Shown here in pieces: positions 22,630-33,592 of a stretch of 64,000 nucleotides of DNA. The DNA is from Zingiber officinale (lineage: Eukaryota > Streptophyta > Magnoliopsida > Zingiberales > Zingiberaceae): assembly GCF_018446385.1 (NCBI RefSeq), contig NC_055986.1:27959593-28023592 (forward strand), given 5' to 3'. The notes beneath the pieces are model-generated. The model worked only from the letters and a program-made list of their open reading frames with translations. It made no database searches and was not told where the DNA came from. How positions within the stretch are numbered: the stretch's first letter is position 1; every line of letters starts with the position of its first letter. A program made the position numbers and the translations under genes.

Positions 22630-24526
22630 GACTTAGGCTTGATCCACACTTGACTAGTTAGACCTAAGATTTTCAGAAAGAAAATTAAATATTTAAGTTC
22701 TTTAAAAGACTTTATCTAAAAGTGGTGGATGATCCCATACCCAAGAAGACCTAGTGTTTCGTCACAGCCTGGAAGCTAATTATTGAAATAGATATTTAAT
22801 TAACTGACTGTTAAACCTTAGTCTAACTCAAATGTTGATCAATCCTGGAATTTAAATTGAAGATTAAATTAATCATCTCACAAAACTATTAAGGTTCCCT
22901 GATTGAAAATCTTGCAAAGGGTGAGATTGACATAGTTTTAAAGTAGTTAACCAAACCTAAATTAAATCTAACTCAATTGAAATTCATAATTAATTACAAA
23001 ATTTTAATTATTTTCAAAATCTAATTAATTACAAAAGATTAATCAATTTCAAAATCTAATTAATTACAAAAGCTTAATTAATTTTTAAAATCTTAATTAT
23101 TTTTAAATCATAATTAATTTCTAAAATATTAATTATTTTCAAATTATAAATAATCTTAAAAATTTTAATATTGTCAAATATTTAAATCTAATTAAACTTA
23201 TATTTTAAAATTCAAATTTTAATATTTTTGAAATCTAAATTTAACTTAAATTATATTTGAAATATACTTCAATATCATAAATATTTTTTTAAAGTTAAAG
23301 ATAAAATCAACTTAACTTAACTCTATCTCACACAAACTCATAAGCTGAACATGCTTGATTGTCTAGAAAGGATGAGATGGAAAATCAGGAAAATAAATAA
23401 TGACTTTTATGTTTATTTTACATACTTGGACTTTAGGACCCTAAAACTTAATTTTTTTTTTTGGCATTAATTAAGAGGGAGTAAAAAGGAAGGTTAAGGC
23501 ATTAAGTTTTTTTTTGTTAAAATATTGTTTTTCAATATTTCAAAGTTTTTTAAAAATAAAGGAGTTAAGTATTCTTTCTCAAAATTTCAAAGTTATTTTT
23601 TTTTAAAAAAGTTCAAAATATTTTTGAAAAAGGAAGTTCAGTAAACCTTATTTGAAAAAGAAAGTTCAAATACTTTTGAAAAAATTTTAAGTTCGTGGAA
23701 TTATTTTTCTAAAAACCTTTTTTTTTTAAAAAAAAAAAGGCTAAGTTTTCATCAAACTATTTTTTTTTAAGATAAGTATTTTTCAAAGCTAAATACTTAA
23801 CTATGCTTTTATAAAAATCTCTTTTAAACTAAGTACTTAACTGAGCTTTTATCAAACATCTTTTTTAAGCTAAAACTTAACTAAGATTTTTATCAATTTT
23901 TTAAAAAAACTAAGTACTTAACTAAGTTTTGATAAAGCTAAGTATTTAATAAAATTTCTTTTTAAAAGTGTTCATCTTCTTAGCTAAGTATTTTTACAAG
24001 GAAGTCTTTTTAAGTTAAATGTTTTATCAAAATCTTTTTCAAACCTAAATGTTTATCAAAATCCTATTAAAGCTAAGTTTTTCTCTAACTCTTTTTTAAA
24101 AGTAATTATTTTCAAAGCTTAAGTTCAACTTAGTTTTTTTGAAAAAGCTAAGTATTTTCAAAGCATTTCTAATTTAGCTAGGTGTTTTTCAAAGCAATTA
24201 TTTTCAAAAGCTAAGTCATTTTCAACTCTTAAAAATTAGCTAAGTTTCTTTTTGCTACCTTTCAGGGGGAGCTTAAAGTTAAATAGAGTAAATTTTTTAC
24301 TATCTTTACATGTTAAACAACCTTCTCTCTACTTATTTTCTTTTTGATATATGTCAAGGGAGAGAGAGAGAGGTTAAAGTTAAGTGAAACATAATTGTTA
24401 TGAAAGGGGGAGCATAAAGTTTTTTTTTACAAATTATTATATTTATGCTCATGCTAAAATTTCTTTAATTATCGTTATGTTTTACTTAACTTTGAACCAG
24501 GTTGTCATAATAAAAAAGAGGGAGAT
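22630..24526 (+). mobile_element. Element C internal non-coding region
   Basis: It lies downstream of gag and contains hairpin 1 (22874-22928) and then AT-rich semi-repetitive DNA (22,980-23,240). Long stretches of AAGCTAAGT-like words follow, then polypurine tract AAAAAAGAGGGAGAT before the LTR. There is no pol sequence, so C was gag-only or lost pol. Confidence 0.65.
22874..22928 (+). other. Conserved hairpin 1, element C
   Basis: CATCTCAC at 22874-22881 pairs with GTGAGATT at 22921-22928 except for the last base. The loop contains TTCCCTGATTGA, shared with G and F. Confidence 0.7.
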
Positions 24527-25391
24527 TGTTGGTGTGGGAAGCACTAGACGATCGAACCTGTGTTTTGATTATGTCAAAGGGTCCAAAGTTAAGTTGTCTT
24601 GTGATCTAACAAGGTCGATTGAGTTTGCAGGAAAAATCCTAAGTGTTCTTAGGTAAAAGTCCTAGTGGATTCTAGGCAAGTGGAAAATCCTATGAGGAGG
24701 TAACCCTAGGTGATGAAAAGTCCTAGCTACGGTTAGGTAGGTGGAAAAACCCTAGGGGATGGTAACCCTAGGTCCTAAGGGGTGGTACCCTAAGCCGAAA
24801 GTCTTGGTGGGTCGAGCGCTTTGGGCAAAATCCTAGAGTCGGGGACTCTAGGTTGAAATCCTGGTGGTCGCAGACGGGTGGAAGTCTGGACAGGTCATAG
24901 AGCGGACGTCCAACATGAAGACCGGAAGCCTCAGGGCTGAGCAAAAGTCTAGTCAGTCTGGAGGATTGGGCTTGCAATAAGTAACTTCTCCTGAGAGGTG
25001 TAGGTAAGGACGCGTTCCTCGAAGAGGGAAAAGTTGGCGTCGGTTCAACCTAGAGTTTCAACGAAACTCAAAGTTAAAACTAGATAGTCAGAGGCTGTCA
25101 AATTTTGCCTTATTATATATATTATTTTTACCTGGACTAACTTTATTTTGCAGAAAATAAGAGGCTGGAAAAAGCTAGTCCGGACACCCGAAGTCTGGGT
25201 GCTTGAAACTGGTTCAGGCGCCCGGAGCTGGTCTGGACGTCCGGAGTCGGTCTGTGCGACTAAGTAAATCTTGGCGTGCTTTCTCTTGTCTTTGTCTTTT
25301 CATTATTCCACTACATTTATACTCGATTGTTTTAAAATGAACAAATTAGCCACGAGCGCTATTCACCCCCCTAGTGCGCAACGATCCTACA
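24527..25391 (+). mobile_element. Element C 3' LTR
   Basis: 865 bp from TGTTGGTGTGGGAAGC to CGATCCTACA, directly after a polypurine tract. The start and end are close to those of element A's LTR. It carries a hairpin array from 24638 to about 24970, including a 9-bp stem with a 3-nt loop (CCTAGAGTC-GGG-GACTCTAGG, 24832-24852). Confidence 0.8.
24638..24970 (+). repeat. Hairpin array in element C LTR
   Basis: Units include CCTAAG/CTTAGG, CCTAG/CTAGG, CCTAGGG/CCCTAGG and the perfect CCTAGAGTC/GACTCTAGG. Most are preceded by AAGT, AAAT or AAAC, as in the other LTRs. Confidence 0.75.
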
Positions 25392-25478
25392 TCACTAAGT
25401 GAGTTTAAGACCATTCAAATACATAAGCAATGTGCATTCAAATACTGAATCTTTATTTATCGAAATAAATAGTGTATA

Positions 25479-26535
25479 GGAGTTGGTTGGTATGAAGGAC
25501 TTGACACCATGCTGAAATTTAGCTAGGTCTGTGGGACTCGATAGTTGGTACGAAGTCTAGATAGGTCTGCAGGGCCCAATATCTGGTGGGAAGTTCGGTT
25601 GAGTCCGCGGGACCTGACAACCAATCGAAGTCTAGTTGAGTTTGCGGACTTAACAATTGGAAGGAAGACCTGGTGGGTCAAAGGCAAGTCAAGTGACTAC
25701 AGTTGGTAAGTGAAAGTAAGCAACTGGAGGAGAGATCCAGTGAGGACGTATTCCCCGTTGAGGGAACTATAGGCGTCGATCCAACTTAGGTCCATTTAGA
25801 AAACCTAAATTGAGATCTTGACTAGATCTTGGTCTCGAGGAGATAGAATCTAATTACTACTCCTATCTGCTGAGTTGTACTAACTCTGTTTTGCAATATG
25901 AACCTATTTTTGTTGCCCAGGACTAACCCTTTTTACAGGAAAAGAAGGAAATAAAAAAGGAGGTCCGAGCACCTGGACCAGGCTTGCCCGGGCGGCGTGG
26001 TCGCGGGCGTCCAGGTGGTCTAGGCGCCCGAGTCGGTCCAGACCCCCAGACCCGAAAATCCATCCAAAAGCTGATATGGAGCGCATCGACTTGCCGAGCC
26101 ACATGGTCTAGGTGCCCAAAGTCGGTCCAAGCGCCCGGAATGGACCTATATAAAGGCTTTCAACTAGGAGCTTTAGAACAACAACTACTACAATCATCTC
26201 TCTTGCGTGCGGCTCCCAAAAAGCTCCGACAACACCAAAATGCTTCTCCAAAGTTTGAAGAATGAAGAGTTCTTCATATTTCCTTTATGTGTTGGTAACT
26301 TTATTCATTTTAGTTCTTGTAATCAAATCCTGTAATATATTTTTGAACTGATAGTGGATTGCCCAACGAAAGCACTCGACGAGTGTGGGCCTTGGAGTAG
26401 GAGTCTCCGAAGGCTCTGAACTAAGTAAAACTTGGTTTGTTAGCATTGTTTTCTTTTCTTCTATTGTGTACTTCAATTCACTCTTGATTTTCAATGATCG
26501 GTATTCACCTCCTCTAGCGTCTTTCTGGTCCTACA
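25479..26535 (+). mobile_element. Element B 5' LTR, left end truncated
   Basis: It matches the LTR at 50284 onward from AGGAGTTG on, lacking about the first 95 bases, and ends CTGGTCCTACA. TATATAAA lies at 26147-26154. A primer-binding site follows two bases later. The LTR pair is clearly more diverged than those of G and F, so B is the oldest of the three nested elements. The 87 bp between element C's LTR and this one are unassigned. Confidence 0.8.
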
Positions 26536-26537
26536 AG

Positions 26538-26548
26538 TGGTATCAGAG
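26538..26548 (+). other. Element B primer-binding site
   Basis: TGGTATCAGAG is complementary to the 3' end of initiator tRNA-Met, the usual primer of copia elements. Confidence 0.85.
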
Positions 26549-26823
26549 TCAGTACCAACTCTGAATTGGTGCAACCACTAATCAAGTAAGGGGGTGATTT
26601 CTAATTTTTTTAAAATATCTCTTTCGGATTTTGAGTATTTTCAATATAATCCAAATTATTACAATTACCTTTTTGGGTAAATTTTTTTTCTGTTGTAAAA
26701 TACTTTGAATTGGTGCAACCTCAATCAAATTTCTAAATACCTTTATTACCTTCCACATTGCTAATCCAAGACCTAGTCTTAAGACCTCTTTCCTTTTATT
26801 ATTTGTGTGAAAAGATTACTTAA

Positions 26824-28580
26824 ATGACCCAAAATGAGGGATACAACACCGTCCATCCTCCCCTCTTCAACGGGGATAATTTTCCATACTTGAAGAAGTG
26901 AATGGAGGTATACCTGAAGACCGACATTGATCAATGGTTCTCCGTCCGACGAGGATACCGGGCGCCAGTAGATGAAGCAATAAAAGTACTAATTGATCCA
27001 GAAAGATGGAATTCGGAAGATAAGAAAAAGGCCCAGATCGATTTCAAGATAGTGAACATCATCCAGTATGGACTTATTAGAGAAGAACTGAACCGCGTCG
27101 GCCATTCAAGAATGCTAAAGAGCTCTAGGATAAATTGATCGAATTGCACGAAGGCACAAGTGATGCAAAGGTAACAAAATGTGACTTATTACTAAATAAC
27201 TTGTTTAATATTAAAATGCAAGATGGGGAAATAGCTACTCAGTTACAAGCAAGAATCAAGGGCATTCTCAACGGACTTCACCTAATTGGTCACCAACTGG
27301 AGAACAAAGATGTAATCATGTATGCCTTGAATTCCTTTTCTCGAAGTGCACTGTGGGCATCTATAGTAGATGCTTATAAAGTTTCGAGGAACTTGAATAA
27401 ACTTAAACTAGATGAGTTTTTTTTGTAAACTTCAACTCCATAAACAGACTAACTCAAAGCAGGTCGAGAAAGATATTGCACTTTTTACAGGTTCTTCAAA
27501 ATAAGCCAAGAACAAGAACAAGTCAGAGCTAGAATCTGAATCTAACTTAGAAGTCGACAAAGAACAACTAGTAAACATGGTCAGAAAAATGTTCACTAGA
27601 AGGAAAAATAAATTCACGAAGAAGGATCTGCAAAAGGTGATTAAATCAAATGACTCAAAGGCAAAAATCACATGTTGTGGGTGTAATAAGAAAGAACACT
27701 ACAAGTATGAGTGCCCACAAATAAAAGAAGACAAACCCAAAACAACTAGAAGGAAGAAGGTACTCAAGGCGACGTGGGACGAATCATCTTCAGAAGAATC
27801 GGATGTCGAAGATCAGAAGTATCACAACTACCTCGCACTACTGGCAATGGAACCGGAATCAGAAAGTGAGTCGGAGCAAGATGATGAGTTCGAAGATGAA
27901 TCAAGCCACGAGTCTGCACTCGTTTCTGAAGGTTCGAACAAGGTATCTTCTATCCTAACCTCTATTTTTTTTAGAATAATTGCATGTTTAAACAAAAAAC
28001 TAATTAAGTATGAAAAGTAAAATGAATCACTTCTTGAGGAAAATCAACGCCTCAAGGAATAAACTAAAAATAAAAATTCAAATCAAGATACAAGACTTCA
28101 GGAGGAAAATACAAATTTAAAAAATGAAATTAATAAACTTTAAGGATTATTAGAAACTTTCACCACTAGATCAAAAAAGTTGGATTTAATTCTTAAAATC
28201 CAAAAAGCTGTATATAAAAAATCTAGGCTTGGATACAAGTCCAGCTCAATAAACAAAATATTTATATCACTCCTAAACCAAAATAAAAATCAAATTAAAG
28301 CTTAGCTTCTGAAAGCATGCTTAACCATACAAGTAGGACTCAATTAATTCTATGTGCCTAAACACGAAATTCATTACCTAAATCCATCTAAAGCTTAACC
28401 CAATCCCAAATCTAAAATGTAAAACAAAATCAAATAAACCAAATTCAAATAAAAAAAATAAATTTAAATCAAATAACTATAAACCAACTCAAACTCAAAT
28501 TATCATCAAGTATATTTTAACTACAAAAATAATCAATATAAACCTAAAACATAAACCTAAGAGTTCAATAATTCAGGGGG
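26824..28580 (+). pseudogene. Element B gag relic
   Basis: The copia-type gag (UBN2 domain) starts with ATG at 26824 and the hallmark HPPLFNGDNF. The order matches gag of G and F: MEVYLKTD...QWF, EELNRVG, LLLNNLFNIKM, ILNGLHLIGH, zinc knuckle CCGCNKKEHYKYECP, acidic region, coiled coil, then a Lys/Asn/Pro-rich tail. Damage: TGA at 26899-26901, a frame loss near 27,100 with TAG in place of Trp, a one-base gain in a T run at about 27,417-27,424, an in-frame TAA near 27,503, and many stops after 28,020. The reading frame was dead before element G inserted just downstream of it. Confidence 0.85.
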
Positions 28581-28766
28581 ATGCTCCAAATTAGCTGACA
28601 CTTCCAAAATAATAGTTTACCTAGATTGGTAATTAGGATAAAAAGGAACAAAAGTTTTGTTGGTGCGGTTAGCACTAACGGTCTAACTCAAGTTTTGATG
28701 AATGACAAATCAGGTTAAGTTAGGTTTGTTGTGATCTAACACTCTGACCGAGTGTGCAGACGAAGT

Positions 28767-28922
28767 CCAGACAGGTCGACGGGCTGACCGGACGCTTGGC
28801 GAGAAGTCCAGCTAGGTCGACGGGCTGACCGGATAGCTGGCGAGAAGTCCAAACGGGTCGACGGGCTGACCGGACGCTTGGCGAGAAGTCTAGACGGGTC
28901 GAAGGGCTGACCGGACGTCTGT
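28767..28922 (+). repeat. Hairpin array in element G 5' LTR (4 units)
   Basis: The arms are CCAGACA/CGCTTGG (not complementary), CCAGCTA/TAGCTGG, CCAAACG/CGCTTGG and CTAGACG/CGTCTGT around the core GGTCGACGGGCTGACCGGA. The first unit looks like a recombinant of units 1 and 2 of the 3' LTR array. Confidence 0.85.
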
Positions 28923-29327
28923 CAGGTAAGTAAGGTAAGTCACTGGAGGGGAGTGATTGTGAGGACGCGTCCCCGGGAAGGGAACATTAGGTGATGATCC
29001 GACTTAGATCTATTTCGGATATCTAAGTCGAGATCGTGACTAGATTCTAGTCTCGGAAAGACGGAATCTAAGTCATACCTTTTATATTAAACCTATAAAC
29101 TGTGCTAACACTTTGTTTTGCAGGATATATCTTATCTATTTGCCTCGGACTAACCTTGTCTTGCAGGAAAGTTATTTTCTGGAGAAAGGTGGTCCGGGCG
29201 CCCGGAGGTCCGGGCGCCCGGGAGGTGAATTTTATCCAGATTGCGCATCGCCACGTGGAGCTCGTTGGTTGGACCTGCCACGTCTCACCAAGGCGCCCGG
29301 AAGGGATCCGGGGCACCCCGAGCCTCA

Positions 29328-29334
29328 TATAAAA
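29328..29334 (+). promoter_or_regulatory. TATA box of element G 5' LTR
   Basis: TATAAAA lies downstream of GC-rich palindromes and a CACGTG box. The same arrangement is at 46379-46385 in the 3' LTR. Confidence 0.7.
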
Positions 29335-29712
29335 GGAGGGTCAGAGGGGAGCTTAAGAACAACAACTGAAAGAAAGTCTTCTACTGATTGCTCTGCTGCT
29401 CTGCGCTCTTGCGACGCTAACAAAGCTCCGACAACACGCTCCTTCCTTTTTTTTATTAAATTCTTGTCGGTATTTGCTTTATTTCCATTAGCATTCCTGT
29501 ACTTTAATTTGTAACAATTTTTGAACTTCTAGTGATTGCCCACCGAAAGCACTCTTGTGTGTGGGCCTTGGAGTAGGAGTCGGCATAGGCTCCGAACCAA
29601 GTAAAACCAGCTTGTGTTAGCATTGTCCTTTTTATTTCCGCTGCGTTTATACTCGAACGATTTTGTTTATCGATATTCACCCCCCCTCTATCGAATCTCA
29701 CGGACCAGCAAG

Positions 29713-29727
29713 TGGTATCAGAGCAGG
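29713..29727 (+). other. Element G primer-binding site
   Basis: TGGTATCAGAGCAGG begins two bases after the LTR and complements the 3' end of initiator tRNA-Met. Confidence 0.9.
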
Positions 29728-29734
29728 TACCGCT

Positions 29735-29759
29735 CTGATTTGGTGCAACCACCAATCAG
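29735..29759 (+). other. Leader hairpin L1, element G
   Basis: CTGATTTGGTG and CCACCAATCAG pair around a CAA loop with one bulged base. The counterpart in element F is at 40104-40128. Confidence 0.7.
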
Positions 29760-29875
29760 ACAAGAGGGGATTTGTTTTTAATCTTTTTTTTCCCTTTCTT
29801 CGGATTTCAGTTTTTCGTAAAATTCCAAACTGGTATAATTACCTTTTTGGAAATTTCTTTCCGTCGTAAATACAT

Positions 29876-29900
29876 CTAAATTGGTGTAACACCAATTTAG
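29876..29900 (+). other. Leader hairpin L2, element G
   Basis: A perfect 11-bp stem, CTAAATTGGTG-TAA-CACCAATTTAG. Element F has the same hairpin with one mismatch at 39976-40000. Confidence 0.75.
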
Positions 29901-31350
29901 CTATTTTTTCCCGCACTACAAATCCAAGACCAAGTCTTGAAACCTCTCTACTTGTTTTTGTTGTGTAGATCAAAAAATGTCCCAATTGGAAGGCTTCAGC
30001 ACAGTACATCCTCCCCTATTCAACGGGGATGACTTCTCGTACTGGAAGAAAAGAATGGAAGTCTACCTAAAGACGGACTACGATCAATGGTTCAGCATCA
30101 TAAAAGCCTATTGAGCGCCAGTCGACAACTCCGGAATTCCACTAGACCCGGAACAGTGGACTCCGGACATGAGAAAGAAGGCATCAACAGAGAACAAGGC
30201 GATTAACACACTACACTGTGGATTAACAAGGGAAGAGCTGAACCGGGTCGAACCACATCAGAATGCAAAAGAGCTGTGGTACAAATTGATCGAGCTTCAC
30301 GAAGGAACCAGCGACGCCAAGGTAACGAAAAGGGATTTACTATTAAATAGAATATTTAATATAAAAATACAGGAAGGAGAAACGGCGAGTCAGCTACACG
30401 CGAGGATCAAGGACATCCTCAATGGACTCCACGCGATAGGCCACCAGATGGAAAATAGGGATATGATAAGGTACGCTCTAAACGCCTTTCCGCGTAATTC
30501 CTTGTGGGCATCCATCGTGGATGCCTACAAAATTTCTAAAAATTTATCAAAATTAAAACTAGATGAACTCTTCTGTGAATTAGAACTGCATGAGCAAACT
30601 AACACCAAGGTCGAGAAAGGTGTAGCCTTATTTGCAGGTTCCTCAAAAGAAAAGAAGAACAAGACTGAACCTGAAGAAGACTCTGATCAGAACTCTGAAG
30701 ACGAAGAACACCTGGTGAACCTGGTAAGGAAGATGTTCACCAGGAGAAAAAGGAGCTTCAGCAAAAAGGACCTTCAGAAGATCAACTCTCCAATCGATTC
30801 AAGGAGCGTGACGTGCTTCGGTTGCAACAAAAAGGGCCACTACAAGAACGAGTGCCCGAAACTGAAGAACGATAAACCAAAGCTAACCAAAAAGAAGGCG
30901 CTCAAAGCAACATGGGACGACACTTCCTCGGACGAATCGGAAGCCGAAGAATAAAAGAACCAGAGTTACCTCGCGCTGATGGCCCACGAAGAAGAATCGG
31001 AGGATGAATCGGAAGACGGGTCCGAACTCGAATCGAGCCACGAGTCCGTACTCGTTTCCGAAGGTTCCGAAGAGGTATGCCGAAATCTAAATAGAAAATT
31101 TTTTAAAATTATTTCCTGCTTAAACAATAAATTAGTAAAAATAGAAAATGAAAATAAATCACTCCTTGAGGAAAATCAAGATCTCAAGGAACAAATCAAA
31201 AACTCAAATCCAATTCAAGATCTAACACTTGAGGAGGAGAATCTAACACTAAAAATAGAAATTAATAATCTAAAGGAAATACTAGAAAAATTCACAACGA
31301 GGTCCAAAAACTTAGATTTAATTTTAAACAATCAAAAAGCAAGTTACAAC

Positions 31351-32435
31351 TATAGGACCGTTAGATTCGATAGAGGGGGGGGTGAATATCGATTCGAAAA
31401 GTCGAGTAAAAATACGCAGCGGAAAAGTAAATGAACACAGCTATTTTTACTTCGTTCGGAGCCTGTGACGACTCCTATTCGAAGGCCCGTGGTCCTTGAC
31501 CACTTTCGTTGGGCAATCACTAGCAATTCGAATATAGTTACAAGATGAATACAGGAAATGCTAATGAAACAAAGTAATACCGACAAAGAAATAAACTAAA
31601 AACCGAAGGAGCACTTTGTCGGAGCTTCGTCGGCGTCGCAGGAACGTAGAGCAGCAGGACCAGCAGTAGAAGAGTTCTCAGATTGATGATTGATTGTCTG
31701 AAGCTCCTGCCTGGGGCTTCTTTTATATGTTGCTCTGGGCGTCTGGATTCCTTCCGGGCGCCTGGAATGTGACGTAGCTGCTCAAACCGTGATGCTCCAC
31801 GTGGCGACGACTTGGCTGGATATAATTTACCTTCCGGGTGCCCGGATCCCTTCCGGGTGCCCGGACCTCCGGGCGCCCGGATCCCCTCCGGGCGCCCGGA
31901 CCACCTTGTTCCAAAAAACTCCCTTTTCCTGCAAAACAAAGTTAGTCCGAGGCACTATATAACCTGCAACATAGATTGTTAGCACATTTTATAATAGTAT
32001 GAATTAGCACAAACAGTATGACTTAGATTCCATCTTTCCGAGACCGGAATCTAGTCACGATCTCGACTTAGATATCCGAAATGGATCTAAGCCGGATCGA
32101 CGCCTAATGTTCCCTTCCCGGGAACGCGTCCTCGCAGTCACTCCCCTCCAGTGACTTACCTCACTTACCTGCCAGACGTCCGGTCAGCCCGTCGACCCGT
32201 CTGGACTTCTCGCCAAGCGTCCGGTCAGCCCGTCGACCCGCTTGGACTTCTCGCCAAGCGTCCGGTCAGCCCGTTGACCCGCTTGGACTTCTCGCCAAGC
32301 GTCCGGTCAGCCCGTTGACCCGCTTGGACTTCTCCTGCACACTCGATCAAAGTGTCAGACAACAACAAAACTAACTTAACCTATTTGTCATTCATCAAAA
32401 CCTAGGTTAGACCGTTAGTGCTACCCGCACCAACA
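31351..32435 (-). repeat. Element F downstream (3') LTR
   Basis: 1,085 bp. The minus-strand start TGTTGGTGCGGG follows polypurine tract AAAAAGGGGGAGAT (32436-32450). The far end reads TATA in place of the TGTA seen in the other LTR. The array at 32172-32327 has four hairpin units. It has extra copies of the CCGGGCGCCCGG-type palindrome (31,840-31,900) compared with the other LTR. Confidence 0.9.
32172..32327 (-). repeat. Hairpin array in element F 3' LTR (4 units)
   Basis: One CCAGACG/CGTCTGG unit and three CCAAGCG/CGCTTGG units, all fully complementary, around GGTCNACGGGCTGACCGGA. Confidence 0.9.
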
Positions 32436-33592
32436 ATCTCCCCCTTTTTGATGGAATGACAACCTGATTAAGTTAGTGAAAGAACGCAAAAAACAGGTAC
32501 ATCGGTTTTAAAGTTAGTTTTAGTGTTTTCAATTTGGTTTATCTAACTTAACCACCTAACCCTCCCCCTTTGGCATTCATAAAAAAAAAACAAGGGTAAA
32601 CAATCATAGTGTAGAGTTACTGTAAAAATAATCACAGTTAATCTTGAAAAATATCTGAGTTTGGTTCAAAATTCAAAAAGTACAATTTTTAAATCCAAGT
32701 AAAAAAAATCAAGTTGACTTGGGGGAGACAAGTTGAATTTTGAAAAGTATAATTTTAAAGTTAATCAAGTTTTAACTTTTCAAGCGTGTAAAGATTTTTA
32801 AATCAGGTTTTTCAACTTTTCAAAAGGTAAATTTTCTTTTCAGGTTTAAGTAACATTTACTTTTCAAAAGGTAAATTTTCAATTTTTCAAGACCAAGCAA
32901 AAATTAAACAAGTAAGATTAAATTTGCCAAAATAAAATTTTAAGGCTAATTTGATAAAAGCTAAATTTGGAAAGTTTAATTTTCAATAGTCAACTTTTTA
33001 AATCAGGTTTGAAAATTAGGTGGGATTAAACTTCCAAGTTTTTCAAATACTTAGTTAAATTTAACTTTTTGTAAACTAAAACATAAGTTAGTTTAAAAAG
33101 CATTTTTCAAACACACAAAATTTTAATTAATTTCTCCCCCTGAACTTGATACTTAAATTTTAACCAGCTGTTTAACCATTTAGGTACTAACTAACTATCA
33201 GAAGATAATAGCTTTCACTTGGTTAGTCAGATTAAGTTGATTATAAACAGTCAGTGTTTGACTTGACTGATGAACTTAATCTGATTAATATCTGAGTTGT
33301 ATTTAACGTCCAGACTTATGCTGATGCACTGAAATAAGCATCTTAAGTCCAGACAGTTGGCCTATGCATCTCACCCCTTTCTATGTTTGTCAAACACAAG
33401 CAAGGTAAACCTAAGGTGTTGGTGAGATGCTCAAAAACTAGTCCTATGGGTACATGCTTTCTAAGGATTCAGAACTAGTCTAACGCAAAAACTATTTTTG
33501 AAAATCTAAAAATGGAAAGTTTTGAAAACAAACAAGTTTAACTTATAATTTGAAAGAATTATTTTTGAAAACAATTTTGAAATTTAAAATTC
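32436..33592 (-). other. Element F region downstream of pol
   Basis: Untranslated. On the minus strand it runs from the pol stop through hairpin 2 (33366-33430), a GACTTA/TAAGTC hairpin and AT-rich sequence with AAAGGGGGAGG to the polypurine tract. No third open reading frame is present. Confidence 0.75.
33366..33430 (-). other. Conserved hairpin 2, element F
   Basis: GCATCTCAC at 33366-33374 is perfectly complementary to GTGAGATGC at 33422-33430, a 9-bp stem. Elements A and B have it at the same relative place. Confidence 0.75.

Larger units (their letters stand above)
28658..29710 (+). repeat. Element G 5' LTR
   Basis: 1,053 bp, TGTTGGTGCGG to CGGACCAGCA. It contains a hairpin array (28767-28922), two CCGGGCGCCCGG palindromes (one at 29193-29206), a CACGTG box near 29252 and TATAAAA at 29328-29334. 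It differs from the 3' LTR by point changes and by fewer array units. Confidence 0.9.

Noticed and set aside
28767-28922. CRISPR-like regular repeats
   Set aside because: A regular core with variable parts resembles repeat-spacer DNA, but the variable parts are complementary arms inside plant LTRs; there are no cas genes and the host is a eukaryote.
31538-31939. Arg/Gly/Pro-rich open frames in LTRs (also 29113-29514, 40339-40719, 46161-46511, 60310-60723)
   Set aside because: They are translations of LTR palindromes and hairpin arrays, present in each LTR copy and without protein features.
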